Part shown: piece by piece, positions 22,685 to 32,511 of the stretch
Position numbering within the stretch: position 1 is the stretch's first letter
Layout of the letters: the number at the start of each line of letters is the position of its first letter
DNA from: Bretschneidera sinensis
Taxonomy: Eukaryota > Streptophyta > Magnoliopsida > Brassicales > Akaniaceae
Reading direction: 5' to 3'
DNA: 64,000 nucleotides
Assembly (NCBI GenBank): GCA_023935145.1
Contig: CM043701.1
Location: 72,788,817-72,852,816, forward strand
The notes under the pieces: generated by a model
What the model was told of the DNA's origin: nothing
The model's input: the letters and a program-made list of their open reading frames with translations, nothing else
Database searches by the model: none
Made by a program: the position numbers and the translations under genes

Positions 22685-23575
22685 TGTTGATGTTTGTTTA
22701 AGGTTTGAACAAGGTTTGAAGAGGTTCAGCATCAGGTCTTGGCACCTCAGCCTAGGGTGTGCATGCCTGGCCTCCAAGAACCTTAAAAGATGGGAGATGG
22801 ACAATGCACTGCGACCTGGGGTGTGTGCGTCATGGCCTGGCCCTATGCGCCGTGGTTCAGCCACTCCAGGTCGCTGTCTCTAGAAAGGTGAAGAGTTGGT
22901 GTGTGTTTTAGCTCTCTTCAGGCCGCGGCTTACCCTGTTCTAGGCCGCAGCTTGAAGGCACACCTGATGTAAGTTTTCCAGCCTTTGAAAGGTGCGTGGA
23001 TACATGATCAATACACACAGGATCACTTAGACTTGATCAAATGCTATGGTTGATTAGTCCTCAAGATCTAAGGGTGGATATTGACCTTCAAAATTGGTCA
23101 AGAAGTTGGTACACTATATAAAGGGTCACCTAGCTTCAATCTCAATACAAGACATACAAGTGATCATCATACAAGAGAATTCAAGTGCAAGAGTGAGAGT
23201 GCAAAGACACAAAACACAGGAGAGGCACTAGAATAGATCGTAAAAGAGAGGCTAGTTGTAAAGAGAGAGTAACATAGATTGGGTAGAGGGCATTGTAATA
23301 GTTCTTATCACTTTCTTTCTTCTCTTCTTTGGATCTTCAAGAACTTGAGATTCTTGAAGGGGTGTTGCTGAAATCTGTAAGAACTCATTGATTTAGTGCA
23401 GAGAGTTTAGAAGAACTCATTGGGACGTAGACTATTGTCGAACCTCGATAGTAATTGATGTGTTCTTTCTTTTCTTTGATTTCGATTTCTGTTTCTGTTT
23501 CGATTCATTATGAGTCACTGTAGAATCGGGTTGGGAAATCACCTTCAAGATGCTGAGGTGGTGATCTTCCAAACA
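22685..23575 (+). repeat. Tork element 3' LTR, with its terminal hairpin inverted
   Basis: It matches the 5' LTR from TGTTGATGTTTG to about 23,528. The final hairpin, 23,531-23,572, is the reverse complement of its counterpart in the 5' LTR (18,281-18,322). The left arm TTGGGAAATCACC is the exact complement of the 5' LTR's right arm, and the 16-base loop is inverted with one mismatch. The terminal CA and the AGAGA target duplication are kept. Confidence 0.9.
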
Positions 23576-24239
23576 AGAGAGAGAGAGAGAGGAAGGGTGT
23601 TTGGTGGTGGTGGTGAGATGCTATGGAGGAAAATGAGTAAAAAGGAAGAAAAAATAAAGGAGTTAGGAGAAATGAAGAAGAAGATGGGTCAAATGCTGGA
23701 AAAAACTATGCACAAAGGGAGGAAGACCCCATCTACAATGGACACATGTCCAGCATAAATAATTTTTTTAAAATAGGAAATTAATTAATTAATTTTTTAA
23801 AAATATATGTCCGTGAAGGACAGGTGTGAATCTCAGATAATAATTTTTTTTTCAATTTTTTCAATTATTTTATGGAAAATACGTTTTAAAAAATTAAGAA
23901 CACTTTCAGTGATAACATGTGTCCATCGTAGATAGGAATTTTTTTATTTTTTTAGTTTTTAAATAAAAATCCATTTAGTATATTAAAATAATGGAAATTT
24001 ATCTACAACGAAATAATTCTGTTGTAGATAATATTAAAAGAATAATAAAAACTTTTTCCAAAAATTTAAATTTTGACTTTACGCATCTACGACAGATTTT
24101 GTTGCCATTTGTGACGGAATTTCTGTCACAAATAATATTTGTTACAGAAATTAAATTTTGTAGTATATAATCATTTTCTGAGACGGAATTGAATTCGTCA
24201 CTAAAAAATCAATCACAAATGCTCAATTTTCTTGTAGTG
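23576..24239. repeat. CACTA-1 right subterminal region and terminal repeat
   Basis: A GA-rich target and a 170-bp AG-rich stretch are followed by inverted copies of TGTGACGGAATT-like and ATCTACRACG-like words (about 23,810-24,225). The 16-bp terminal inverted repeat closes it. The short ORF at 23,510-23,758 spans the LTR junction and is not a gene. Confidence 0.75.
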
Positions 24240-24242
24240 TTG

Positions 24243-24658
24243 CTCGATCATTAAAATAAGTAAAATAAATATTTGGTTAATTGATTTAATTAAAGGGAAT
24301 TATTTAACATGCAAGACTATGGGCATGGCTTATCAAGGCCTAGGTACACTTGGGCCGCTCATCTGTGACCTTCCCATTGCGTACTTAAGCTTCAGACTCG
24401 AATCTATATTTTGTAAATGACTAGTGGTTATGTGATTTTTTTGTCCTTAAAACTAAGTGGCAACTCCCTATTGATTATCCGCCAAGGACTTCGTGTCATT
24501 GGCATGCCCCTCGAAAATACGCTATAAGGAAGAGCTATATCCTTTTCAGATTGTCCCTTTCGATTGTTCATTCGGAATTGACCCTCAAAAAATGGATAAG
24601 GCCTCCAAGTGAATAGTGATTGGAGAAATCCATGGAATCCACAAGCACCCAGCATTGA
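24243..24658. other. Unassigned stretch right of CACTA-1
   Basis: No gene is recognised. A minus-strand ORF of 75 codons (24,428-24,655) has no family I know. The stretch probably belongs to whatever sequence CACTA-1 entered. Confidence 0.4.
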
Positions 24659-25250
24659 CCATGCTTGGACCTAGACTTAGAATGAAACTTCTCATGCTTA
24701 CTGAAGTTTATGTTTTTTTTTTCTTACTCTGACAACCGATCTTTCTCCATGGTCATCAATTTCGATTTTCCAACACTTCCCTTTTCAATTTTCACGAATT
24801 TAAGGATGCCTTGATATCCTCCATAGGCATGGAATCTCTGTCTTCATAATCTATTTTCACCTTAATATCTCTCAAGTCCATTGCGACTTTATTGAAATCA
24901 TCAAAATGATCTTTGGTAGAAAACTTTCGCTTATATGGAAAGTGTACAACTATTGTTTCAAATATAGGAGATTTGTGAGCAATTTGGTTATGTTAAAGGA
25001 CTTGAGTTTCAACCACAATTTTGAAGTCACATCCTCCCCGGAACCTCTCTAACAATATTATTCAAGAGTGACAATTGAGCCACACTTAATGCAAGATCCA
25101 TCAAGTCATTCTTTTCGTGTCTATTATAAATTATGGTAACTTTTTTCTTTGCTTAAAGGCTTTCAAAATCCCTTATTGAACAAGCATGGCACACATCTTT
25201 AACTGACATAGGCTAAGATCGTTACCATCAAACTTCTTGATTTCATACAT
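24659..25250 (-). pseudogene. Copia gag relic, likely the other half of the relic at 3.6-4.3 kb
   Basis: On the minus strand ATG at 25,250 opens MYEIKKFDGNDLSLCQLKM, a copia gag start. DLALSVAQLSLLNNIVREV follows, then LTNLLYLKQ-LYTFH, then DDFNKVAMDLRDIKVKIDYED and DIKASLNS, and finally a basic tail KFHSKSRSKHG at 24,690-24,660, just where a zinc knuckle should begin. The knuckle is absent here, but one lies at 4,300 on the same strand. Multiple stops and frameshifts show age. CCAT occurs at both break points (4,313-4,316 and 24,659-24,662), as if one insertion split the gene. Confidence 0.6.
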
Positions 25251-25740
25251 TGCCCCCCGGTTGAGTTGTTGGTCAATCAATTACAAGTTAATAAATCAAT
25301 GGAGTAACACAAGCAAAATAGAGTCAAGTTATACGTGGTTCAACTACTAAAGCTTATGTTCACAAACACAAACAACATATATATCTACATATATATGTAA
25401 ATACATATACATATATATGTATACTGTTGACCCTCACCTGTGTTTTAATGATGACAAAACACAACTCTTATTATACTAACCGTGCTATCTAAGTGTATTA
25501 AGTAATAAAAGCATTCAACCAAGGATCAAGGTGTAAGAACTCAACCCGGATCAAACACCAAGTCAAGATAGAAGATCTAGTATAGGGACAAGGTATTTAA
25601 ACAAGTTATAAATCTCACTTGTTCAGGTAAAAATCTTGTCTTATGGCACCTTCTAAAAAAAGCATTTTTACAGAACTTTTCAATCAAACATTTTTAAGTT
25701 AAAAACATTTCAAATCATGAAAACAGGGTTGATAAGCAAC

Positions 25741-25932
25741 CCAGTCGACTGGGTACTAATACCAGAAGACTGGAGTTTTGGACAGTATGTCCCCAGTCAA
25801 CTGGGTACTTCATACTAGTCGACTGGTATATTGGACAGACTGTCCCCAGTCGATTGGTAAGAACCACCCGGTCGACTGGTACCTTCAGCAGTCTGTAAAA
25901 ATGTGATTTTTTAACTTGTACCAGCTGACTGG
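25741..25932 (+). repeat. Seven CCAGTCGACTGG-type palindromes in the Sirevirus 5' LTR
   Basis: Copies at 25,741, 25,762 (weak), 25,793, 25,815, 25,846, 25,868 and 25,921 match the self-complementary 12-mer with 0-4 changes, usually followed by GTA. Five copies are present in the 3' LTR (44,561-44,684). They lie about 100-290 bp upstream of the TATA box. Confidence 0.88.
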
Positions 25933-26228
25933 TAGTTCAAAAAATATGACCGTTGAGACGCGAGATTTCAGCATAAATTGCACCAAATCGTACCAAAACA
26001 GTACAAAGCGGCCATATTACATCAAGGCTATATAAACCCACTCTATTGAGCATTTTAAATGAGTAGAATACACATTCAATCAAGTTTTTACTCATTGATA
26101 CACAAAAGCTTCGAAATATTTATTCTTGAGCCATTCTTCAAGCTTTACCTTGAGAGAGAGATATTATTCAGTTGTATAAGCTTTCATTTTTGTCTCTCTA
26201 CCATTTACTTTAAAACATTTATTGTAAA

Positions 26229-26342
26229 GGGATTAGCTTCCGAAAGGAAGAGATTAGCTTCCGAGAGGAAGGGATTAGCTTCCGAGAGGAAGGGATTTTT
26301 GCTTCCGAGAGGAAGGGATTTACTTTCAAGAGGAAGGGATTA
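26229..26342 (+). repeat. Minisatellite, five units, in the Sirevirus 5' LTR
   Basis: The unit GATTAGCTTCCGAGAGGAAGG is repeated with small changes. Only about three units are found at the matching place in the 3' LTR (44,975-45,048), so copy number changed after insertion. Confidence 0.88.
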
Positions 26343-26632
26343 ATTGTAAGGTTTGTGCAACACCCGTGAAGTTGCACGACTAAGTTTCTTAGTGGATTAC
26401 TTCAAGGAGGTTCCTTGAAGAGAGTGGACATAGGGTCGGAACGAATATGATATTGTCGAACCACTATAAACTGAGTTTGCATCCTTTATTCCTTAAACTC
26501 TTTTATTTACAACACATTATTTGTTTACATGCTTGTGGGTTATCTGTTTTTATAAACTTGTGTTTATTTAGCAAAAGTTTTTTTAAAAACCCAATTCACC
26601 CCCCATCTTGGATTGAAACCTCAGTCTATAAT

Positions 26633-26644
26633 TGTTATCAAAGC
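26633..26644 (+). promoter_or_regulatory. Degenerate Met-tRNA primer binding site
   Basis: TGTTATCAAAGC, two bases after the LTR, resembles the copia site TGGTATCAGAGC with two changes. Confidence 0.7.
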
Positions 26645-26685
26645 CTCGTTCTCAATTTTAGGCTTAATATCCTTAAGTTGATCCG

Positions 26686-28164
26686 ATGGCAGCAAATAGC
26701 TATTCTGAGGGACACTCATACACTAGGCCTCCTTTGTTCAATGGCTCCAACAATAACTATTGGAAAAAAAAGATGAAAATCTTTGTCGAAGGACAAGATT
26801 ATAATCTATGGAGAGTCATTGAAGAGGGACCTAGAATTCCATCAAAGGAAATAACTATTGGAGAAATCAATCATACAATGCCTAAACTCAAAACTGAATA
26901 CAATGATGAGGATTGTATAATAATGTCTCTCAATAGTAGAGCGACAAGTATTTTACATTGTGCTTTAGATATATCTGAATACTATAAAATCTTTGCATGT
27001 GTTTAGGCTAAGGAAATATGGGATAAATTGCAAGTTACATATGAAGGAATTAGTGAGGTTAAAAAATCAAAAATCTATATGCTAGTGTCTGAATATGAAT
27101 CTTTTAGAATGTCTCCTAAAGAAACAATTTCTCAAATGCACTCATGTTTCATAACTATTGTTAATGGTTTGAAGCTTCTTGGTAGGAACATTAAGAAGTT
27201 TTAACTAACAAAAAAAATCTTAAGATCTTTGCCACCCACTTGGAAAGCAAAGAAGACGGCCATCACGGAGGCCAAAGATCTCGACAAACTTGATGTTGAG
27301 ACACTTCTTGGGTCATTATTGACATATAATATGGAAGAAATGAATTCCATTGTCAATGATGATGAGAAGAAGAAAAAGGTGATTGCTCTCAAAGCCTCTA
27401 CATGCAACAGAGAAGAGGAATCGGAAGAAGAGGTGGAGAGTAGTGAAGAAGATGGTGAGATGGCTTTAATCACCAAACGGTTTCTTAGGTTCTTGAAGAA
27501 AAGCAAGAAACCTTACACAAAGGATCCTACTTCAAAAAGGGAACCACTTGTGTGCTATGGATGCAAGAAGCCTGATCACATCAAGGCCGATTGTATGGTT
27601 ACAAGCAAACCATATAGGAGCTTCAAGAAGAAAGCTATGATTGCAACTATTTGGAGTGATGATGAAGAAGAAAAATCCTAGGATAAAGAAGTCGGATACG
27701 AGGAAATTGCCAACCTATGCCTTATGGCAATTGATGATGAAAATGAGGTATTATCTTCTCCCTCTTCTAAAAATAACATTGTTAGTAGTAGTGAAGAATT
27801 GTTAGAAGTCATAAATGAAATGCATTATGAATTGAAGAAATTCGATTCTAAGAGCTCAACTCTTAAGAAAGAGGTATCATCTCTTTCTAAAGAAATGATA
27901 AGTCTAAGAGAAGAAAAAGATAAACTATCTTCATTGCTTTATGATTCTTCTCAAGATTTCCTAAAAGATGAAAATGAAAATTTAAAGAATAAGATATTAG
28001 AATTGAATGGCACTATATCTAGACTCATGCTTGGAAAAGAAAAGATTGATGAAGTGCTTTCTTGCCAAAGATTAAGTGGAGGAAAATCCGGGTTAGGATA
28101 CTCTCCATTAAGCAAGCAAAAATCAAAAAGAGAGCTTATTCATGAAAGCATCTTGTGTGAATGA
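26686..28164 (+). pseudogene. Sirevirus gag
   Basis: ATG at 26,686 begins MAANSYSEGHSYTRPPLF followed by NGSNNNYWKKKMKIF, the usual Sirevirus/SIRE gag start. The frame holds to 28,164, broken by stops at about 27,004, 27,202 and 27,679. RSLPPTWKAKKTAI and an acidic stretch (EEESEEEVESSEEDGE) precede an intact zinc knuckle CYGCKKPDHIKADC at about 27,550. The knuckle would bind the RNA genome. A coiled-coil-like section (27,780-28,050: KKEVSSLSKEMISLREEKDK) then leads into the linker. Gag is long, as in other Sireviruses. The ORF that follows overlaps in the next frame from 28,142. Confidence 0.88.
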
Positions 28165-28963
28165 AGCCTCTACTTCAAATATCACTAGCAAGGTCAAAAA
28201 CACACCCCCAATGAATGCTAGCATGTCTAGAAATGCTAATTCTAATGCATATACAAAAATGAAAAATCCTAGAAATACTCATGCTTATATGTATGCTCAT
28301 TCAAAAAATGCTTATATACATCCTAGGAATAACCATCATGTGCAACTTAGAAACAATATGCATAATCAAAACTTGCATCCTGCACAAACATATCCTAGGA
28401 ATTACTATCATGGTTATTCTAGAAATAATATGCATACTCATGAAAATTCAAGCATGTATCCTAGAAATCATCTTCATACATTTTCTGGAAATGACATGTA
28501 TATTCGTATTCCTCACAATAGAAACATGTATCCTAGGAACTCATATCCTTAGCATTATAGGCATGCACAACTAAATACTCATAGAAATTTCAATAACTAT
28601 CATACTAGGATTGTGCATTATTAACATGTCTATAGATCACCATATACTGTTAAGAAAGTATGGGTCCCAAAAGGAACCGTGTTTTCAAGGACTAACCCCA
28701 AAGGACCCAAGAAATTTTGGGTACCTAAAAATACCATTGTGTATCCTTGTGTGATGTATATATGTCTCCACACCAAGGAAAAAGGTAACTGTTGGTACCT
28801 TGATAGTGGATGCTCAAAACACATGACCGGTGATAAAAGTTTATTCAAGGAGCTAACTCTAAGAGATGGTGGACTTGTCACCATTGGCGACAACACAAAA
28901 ATAAAGATCATCAGGCATGAAAAAGTTGGTAATGATTTCTCAACCATAATAATGTATTGCTAG
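28142..28963 (+). pseudogene. Sirevirus gag-pol linker and protease
   Basis: This frame is shifted relative to gag, starting near 28,142. It opens with a low-complexity Asn/His/Tyr/Met-rich stretch in which YPRN, LRNN and SRNN recur roughly every 10-20 residues (28,280-28,552). After two stops (28,550 and about 28,621) KKVWVPKGTVFSRTNPKGP precedes the protease, WYLDSGCSKHMTGDKSLF, with the catalytic Asp-Ser-Gly intact at about 28,804. VTIGDNTKIKI is the flap-like segment. The frame ends at TAG 28,961, where pol moves one frame. The protease would cut the polyprotein. Confidence 0.85.
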
Positions 28964-29842
28964 TACAAGGCCTTAAGCCAAATTTCCTAAGTATTAGTCA
29001 ACTTTGTGGCAAAGGCAACAAAGTCACATTTAAAATCTCTCATTGTCTGGTTATAGACATCAAGAATAACAAGATCAAGTTTGTTTGCCATAGACATTTT
29101 CATGTCTATATAGTTCATTTAAAATCATTACATTCCGAAAATGAAAAATGTTTTCCCGTTTTTAGTGAAAACCCATGGCTACTGCATAGAAGGCTTGGTC
29201 ATGTGAACATGAATTTGCTTAAAATCATTTCTAGAAAAGATTTAATCATTGAACTTCCCAAAATCAATTTTGAAAAAGACAAAGTATATGATGCTTGTCA
29301 AATGGGAAAACAAACTAGGATTTCTTTTAAATCAAAGAATATAGTCTCAACTACTAGACCATTGGAACTTTTACATATGGACTTATTTGGTCCAATAAGT
29401 ACCATTAGTCTAGGTGGCCATCAATATGCTCTTGTTATTGTTGATGACTATTCAAGATATATCTTTGTTATTTTTATTGCTTATAAAGATAAAGCTTACA
29501 AATGATTTGAAAACTTTTGCAAAAAGGTTCAAATTGAAAAAGAAATTTGTATTTCAAGCATTAGAAGTGATCATAGAAAAGAATTTGAAAACCAAAGTTT
29601 TTCAAAATTTTGTGATGAAAATGGAATTGATCACAACTTTTCAGCTCCTAGAACTCCTCAACAAAATGGAGTTGTTGAGAGGAAAAATAGAGCTATAGAA
29701 GAATTTGCAAGAACAATGCTTTGTGAAAATAGTTTACCAAAATACTTTTGGGCTAAAGCAGTAAACACTTCTTGCTATATCTTGAATAGAATTTTAATTA
29801 GGCATATGCTTGATAAAACTCCGTATGAATTATGGAAAAGTT
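28957..29842 (+). pseudogene. Sirevirus integrase
   Basis: After the frameshift near 28,955 the chain reads LVQGLKPNFLSISQLCGKGN, then LLHRRLGHVNMNLL and VYDACQMGKQ. The first Cys of the zinc-binding pair is Tyr, so the HHCC finger is broken. The catalytic core has Asp in MDLFGP, Asp in IRSDHRKEF and Glu in GVVERKNR, all present. A TGA at about 29,503 lies within the core. The frame continues to SLPKYFWAKAVNTSC and YELWKS, where another frameshift occurs near 29,843. It would insert the DNA copy if intact. Confidence 0.88.
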
Positions 29843-31879
29843 GAAAACCATATCTCCTATTTTCATACATTTGGTTGTAAATGCTTCATCCTAAATAACA
29901 ATAAAACTAATTTGGGTAAATTTTACTCTAAGACCGATGAAGGGATATTTTTAGGATATTCAACCTCTAGCAAGGCTTATAGAATCTTCAACAAAAGAAC
30001 TCTAGTGGTAGAAGAATTCATACATGTAACACTTGATGAGTCTAACCCAATTAGTAGTAGAGAAGTTTCTTTCAATGATGATGCAGATTTTGTTCTAAGA
30101 ACTGAAACACTTACTCCCATTGTTGACCCAAAAGAGAGTCTACCTCAAACAAATGAAGAGATGGAAACTCTTAAATTGGACCAACCATCTACAAGTCGAT
30201 AAGAGGATAGTCTTCCAAAAGATTGGAGGTATGTAAATTATCACCCGATTAATCAAGTGATTGGTGATCCTTCACAAGGGGTAAGAATTCGTTACTCTAT
30301 TAGAAATATTTGCAATTATGTAACTTATTTGTCTCAAATTGAACCTAAGACATTTATTGAAGCCGAAAAGGATAATGATTGGATAATTGCAATGTAAGAA
30401 GAAATAAATCAATTTGAAAGAAACAATGTTTGGAATCTAGTTCCTAGACCTAAGAATCATACAATAATAGGAACTAAATGGGTATTTAGAAATAAAATGG
30501 ATGAAAATGGAATAGTAACTAAGAACAAGGCTAGACTAGTTGCTAAGAGATATAATCAAGAAGAAGGAATAGACTTTGATGAGATTTATGCTCCCGTAGC
30601 TAGATTAGAAGCTATTCGAATGTTATTAGCCTTTGTATGTTTTAATAAGTTTAAATTATTTCAAATGGGTGTAAAAAGTGCCTTTTTAAATGGCTTTATA
30701 GAAGAAGAGGTTTATATTGAGCAACCTCTTGGATTTAAGAATCCTAGTCTTCCAAATCATGTCTACAAGCTCTCTAAGGCTCTATATGGGTTGAAGCAAG
30801 CTCCAAGGGTATGGTATGAAAGACTAAGTAAATTCTTAATAGACAATAATTTTATAACAGGTAAAGTAGACACAACCCTCTTCACAAAAACTCATATAAA
30901 TGACACTCTACTAGTCCAAATATATGTTGATGATATTATATTTAGTGCTATTAATGAATTTATGTGTCAAGAGTTTACCAAGTGCATGTAAGGTGAATTT
31001 GAAATGAGAATGATGAGAAAGCTTACCTACTTCCTTGGACTTCAAATCAAACAGTTGAAAGGGGGCATCTTCATCAATCAATCAAAATACACCAAGGACC
31101 TACTAAAGAGATTCGGGATAGAAAGCTCAAAGTCACTTGGTACACTTATGAGCACATCTACAAAACTTGATCTTGATGAAGGAGGTAAGTGTGTAGATAC
31201 TAAATACTATAGAAGCATGATAGAAGCTTTACTTTATTTGATTACAAGTAGACCTGATATAATGTTCAGTATATGCATGTGTGCTAGATTTCAGGCTAAT
31301 CCTAAGGAATCACATGTAGTAGCAGTAACAAGGATCCTTAGATATCTACAAGGAACTCAAACCTTAGGATTATGGTACTCTAGAGATTCATCTTTTGAGT
31401 TTGTAGGATATTCAGATGCTGATTTTGCTGGATGTAGGTTAGATAGAAAAAACACAAGTGGAACATGCCAATTCTTAGGTGCAATGTTAACCTCTTGGTT
31501 TTCCAAGAAACAAAACTCCGTTGCACTATCAACCACCGAGGCGGAATATGTAGCAGTTGGAAGTTATTGTGCCCAAGTGTTGTGGATGAAACAACAACTA
31601 GAAGACTATGGCATGAACTTTAAAAGTATCCCAATACATTGTGATAATACTAGTGCTATCAACCTAACCAAGAATCCTATTCAGCACTTTAAAACTAAAC
31701 ATATAGAAATTAGACATCATTTCTTAAGAGACCGTGCTAAAAAAGGTGATATAAGACTAGAATTCATATATTCAGAAGATCAAATAGCTGACATTCTTAC
31801 AAAACCTCTAAGTGAAGCAAGTTTTTGCAAAATAAGATTTTCAATGGGATTGTTAGATTATGATAAACTATACGTTTGA
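29843..31879 (+). pseudogene. Sirevirus integrase tail, reverse transcriptase and RNase H
   Basis: One frame runs from about 29,843 to the stop at 31,877, broken by stops at about 30,200, 30,395 and 30,989. It opens with ISYFHTFGCKCFILNN and EGIFLGYSTSSKAYRIFNKR. RT shows [56 protein letters not shown] and an intact YVDDIIFS. RNase H has YSDADFAGCRLDRKNTSG, STTEAEYVAVG and CDNTSAINLTKNPIQH, ending ADILTKPL. Motifs are well conserved, so decay is recent or slight apart from the stops. Confidence 0.9.
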
Positions 31880-32019
31880 TTGTTTCATCATTCATCATTT
31901 TTGCATATTTGACATCTAGTGAAAGAGTATTAAACCTTATTTAATTACTCCCTCACACAAGATAGCATAGATAAACAAATTTCACGCTAAGACTCAAGAC
32001 TGAAAATTTTCTTAAGGGT

Positions 32020-32282
32020 CCAGTCGACTGGTAAGTCTATCCCAGTCGACTGGTACGTCTCTGCCCAATCTTCCAGTTGACTGGTAACACTATACCAGTC
32101 GACTAATACATCTAGACCTTGTTTGAAGCTATTTTTTGAAATTCAGTTAGCAACCTAGTCGACGGGTATGAACTACCCTGTTGACTGGTATCTATCTGCC
32201 AATTCATCCAGTCTACTGGTACCTTAACCCAGTCGACTGGTATGCAAAACTTTTCATCTCTGCAAAGGACCCAGTCGACTGG
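32020..32282 (+). repeat. Nine-copy palindrome array between pol and the env-position ORF
   Basis: CCAGTCGACTGG or close variants occur at 32,020, 32,042, 32,073, 32,095, 32,155, 32,177, 32,208, 32,229 and 32,271; four are perfect. Most are followed by TA. The same motif is in both LTRs. Spacing varies (21-60 bp), so this is not a simple tandem repeat. Confidence 0.92.
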
Positions 32283-32511
32283 TATAACGATTCTATATAT
32301 AGTCTCTTTATTTTTTTCCAGATTTTTACGCCATTTTCAAAACCCTAAGATTTCTCTCTCTAAAAAATTTCATCTTTTTTATCAAAAAACCCACAAAACA
32401 CTTCTTAAACACCTCGATCTACTTATTCAAACCATCCATTTTAACTTTCTACGGTTGAAATCTCCTATTTTCACTCAAAACTTTTTTTCACCCAAAAATC
32501 TATTTATCAAA

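Larger units (their letters stand above)
17415..23575 (+). mobile_element. Complete Ty1/copia element, Tork (Tnt1-like) type
   Basis: Two LTRs (910 and 891 bp) flank gag-PR-IN-RT-RH in copia order, with a Met-tRNA primer site and a purine tract before the 3' LTR. AGAGA lies on both sides (17,410-17,414 and 23,576-23,580), within a GA-rich target in CACTA-1. The clade is judged from the gag start (EKFDGNGDFSLWKRKIKAVL) and pol motifs. Stops and two frameshifts inactivate it, but most residues are conserved. Confidence 0.92.
7905..24239 (-). mobile_element. CACTA-1: En/Spm-type DNA transposon with nested insertions
   Basis: The left end CACTACAAGAAAATTG is matched by the inverted right end CAATTTTCTTGTAGTG. 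TTG flanks both sides (7,902-7,904 and 24,240-24,242), the 3-bp duplication expected of CACTA elements. Subterminal repeats, a TnpD-type transposase and a TnpA-like gene lie inside, both on the minus strand, so the 5' end is on the right. Without the solo LTR (10,439-12,393) and the Tork element (17,415-23,575) the element is about 8.2 kb, a usual size. Both genes are broken, so any movement would need another copy's proteins; the termini look usable. Confidence 0.92.
25425..26630 (+). repeat. Sirevirus 5' LTR (1,206 bp)
   Basis: It starts TGTTGACCCTCACC and ends CCTCAGTCTATA (the expected final CA is TA). A TATA box (CTATATAAAC) is at about 26,028. Seven copies of a palindromic motif lie upstream, and a 21-23 bp minisatellite lies downstream of the TATA box. 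About 80 bases around 25,858-25,935 have no match in the 3' LTR. Confidence 0.9.

Noticed and set aside
28281..28574. Ile/Leu/Met-rich ORF
   Set aside because: It is the out-of-frame reading of the Asn/His/Tyr-rich Sirevirus linker.
32020..32282. Possible CRISPR-like array
   Set aside because: The repeat is a 12-bp palindrome with irregular 21-60 bp spacing, also found in the LTRs of the same eukaryotic retroelement.
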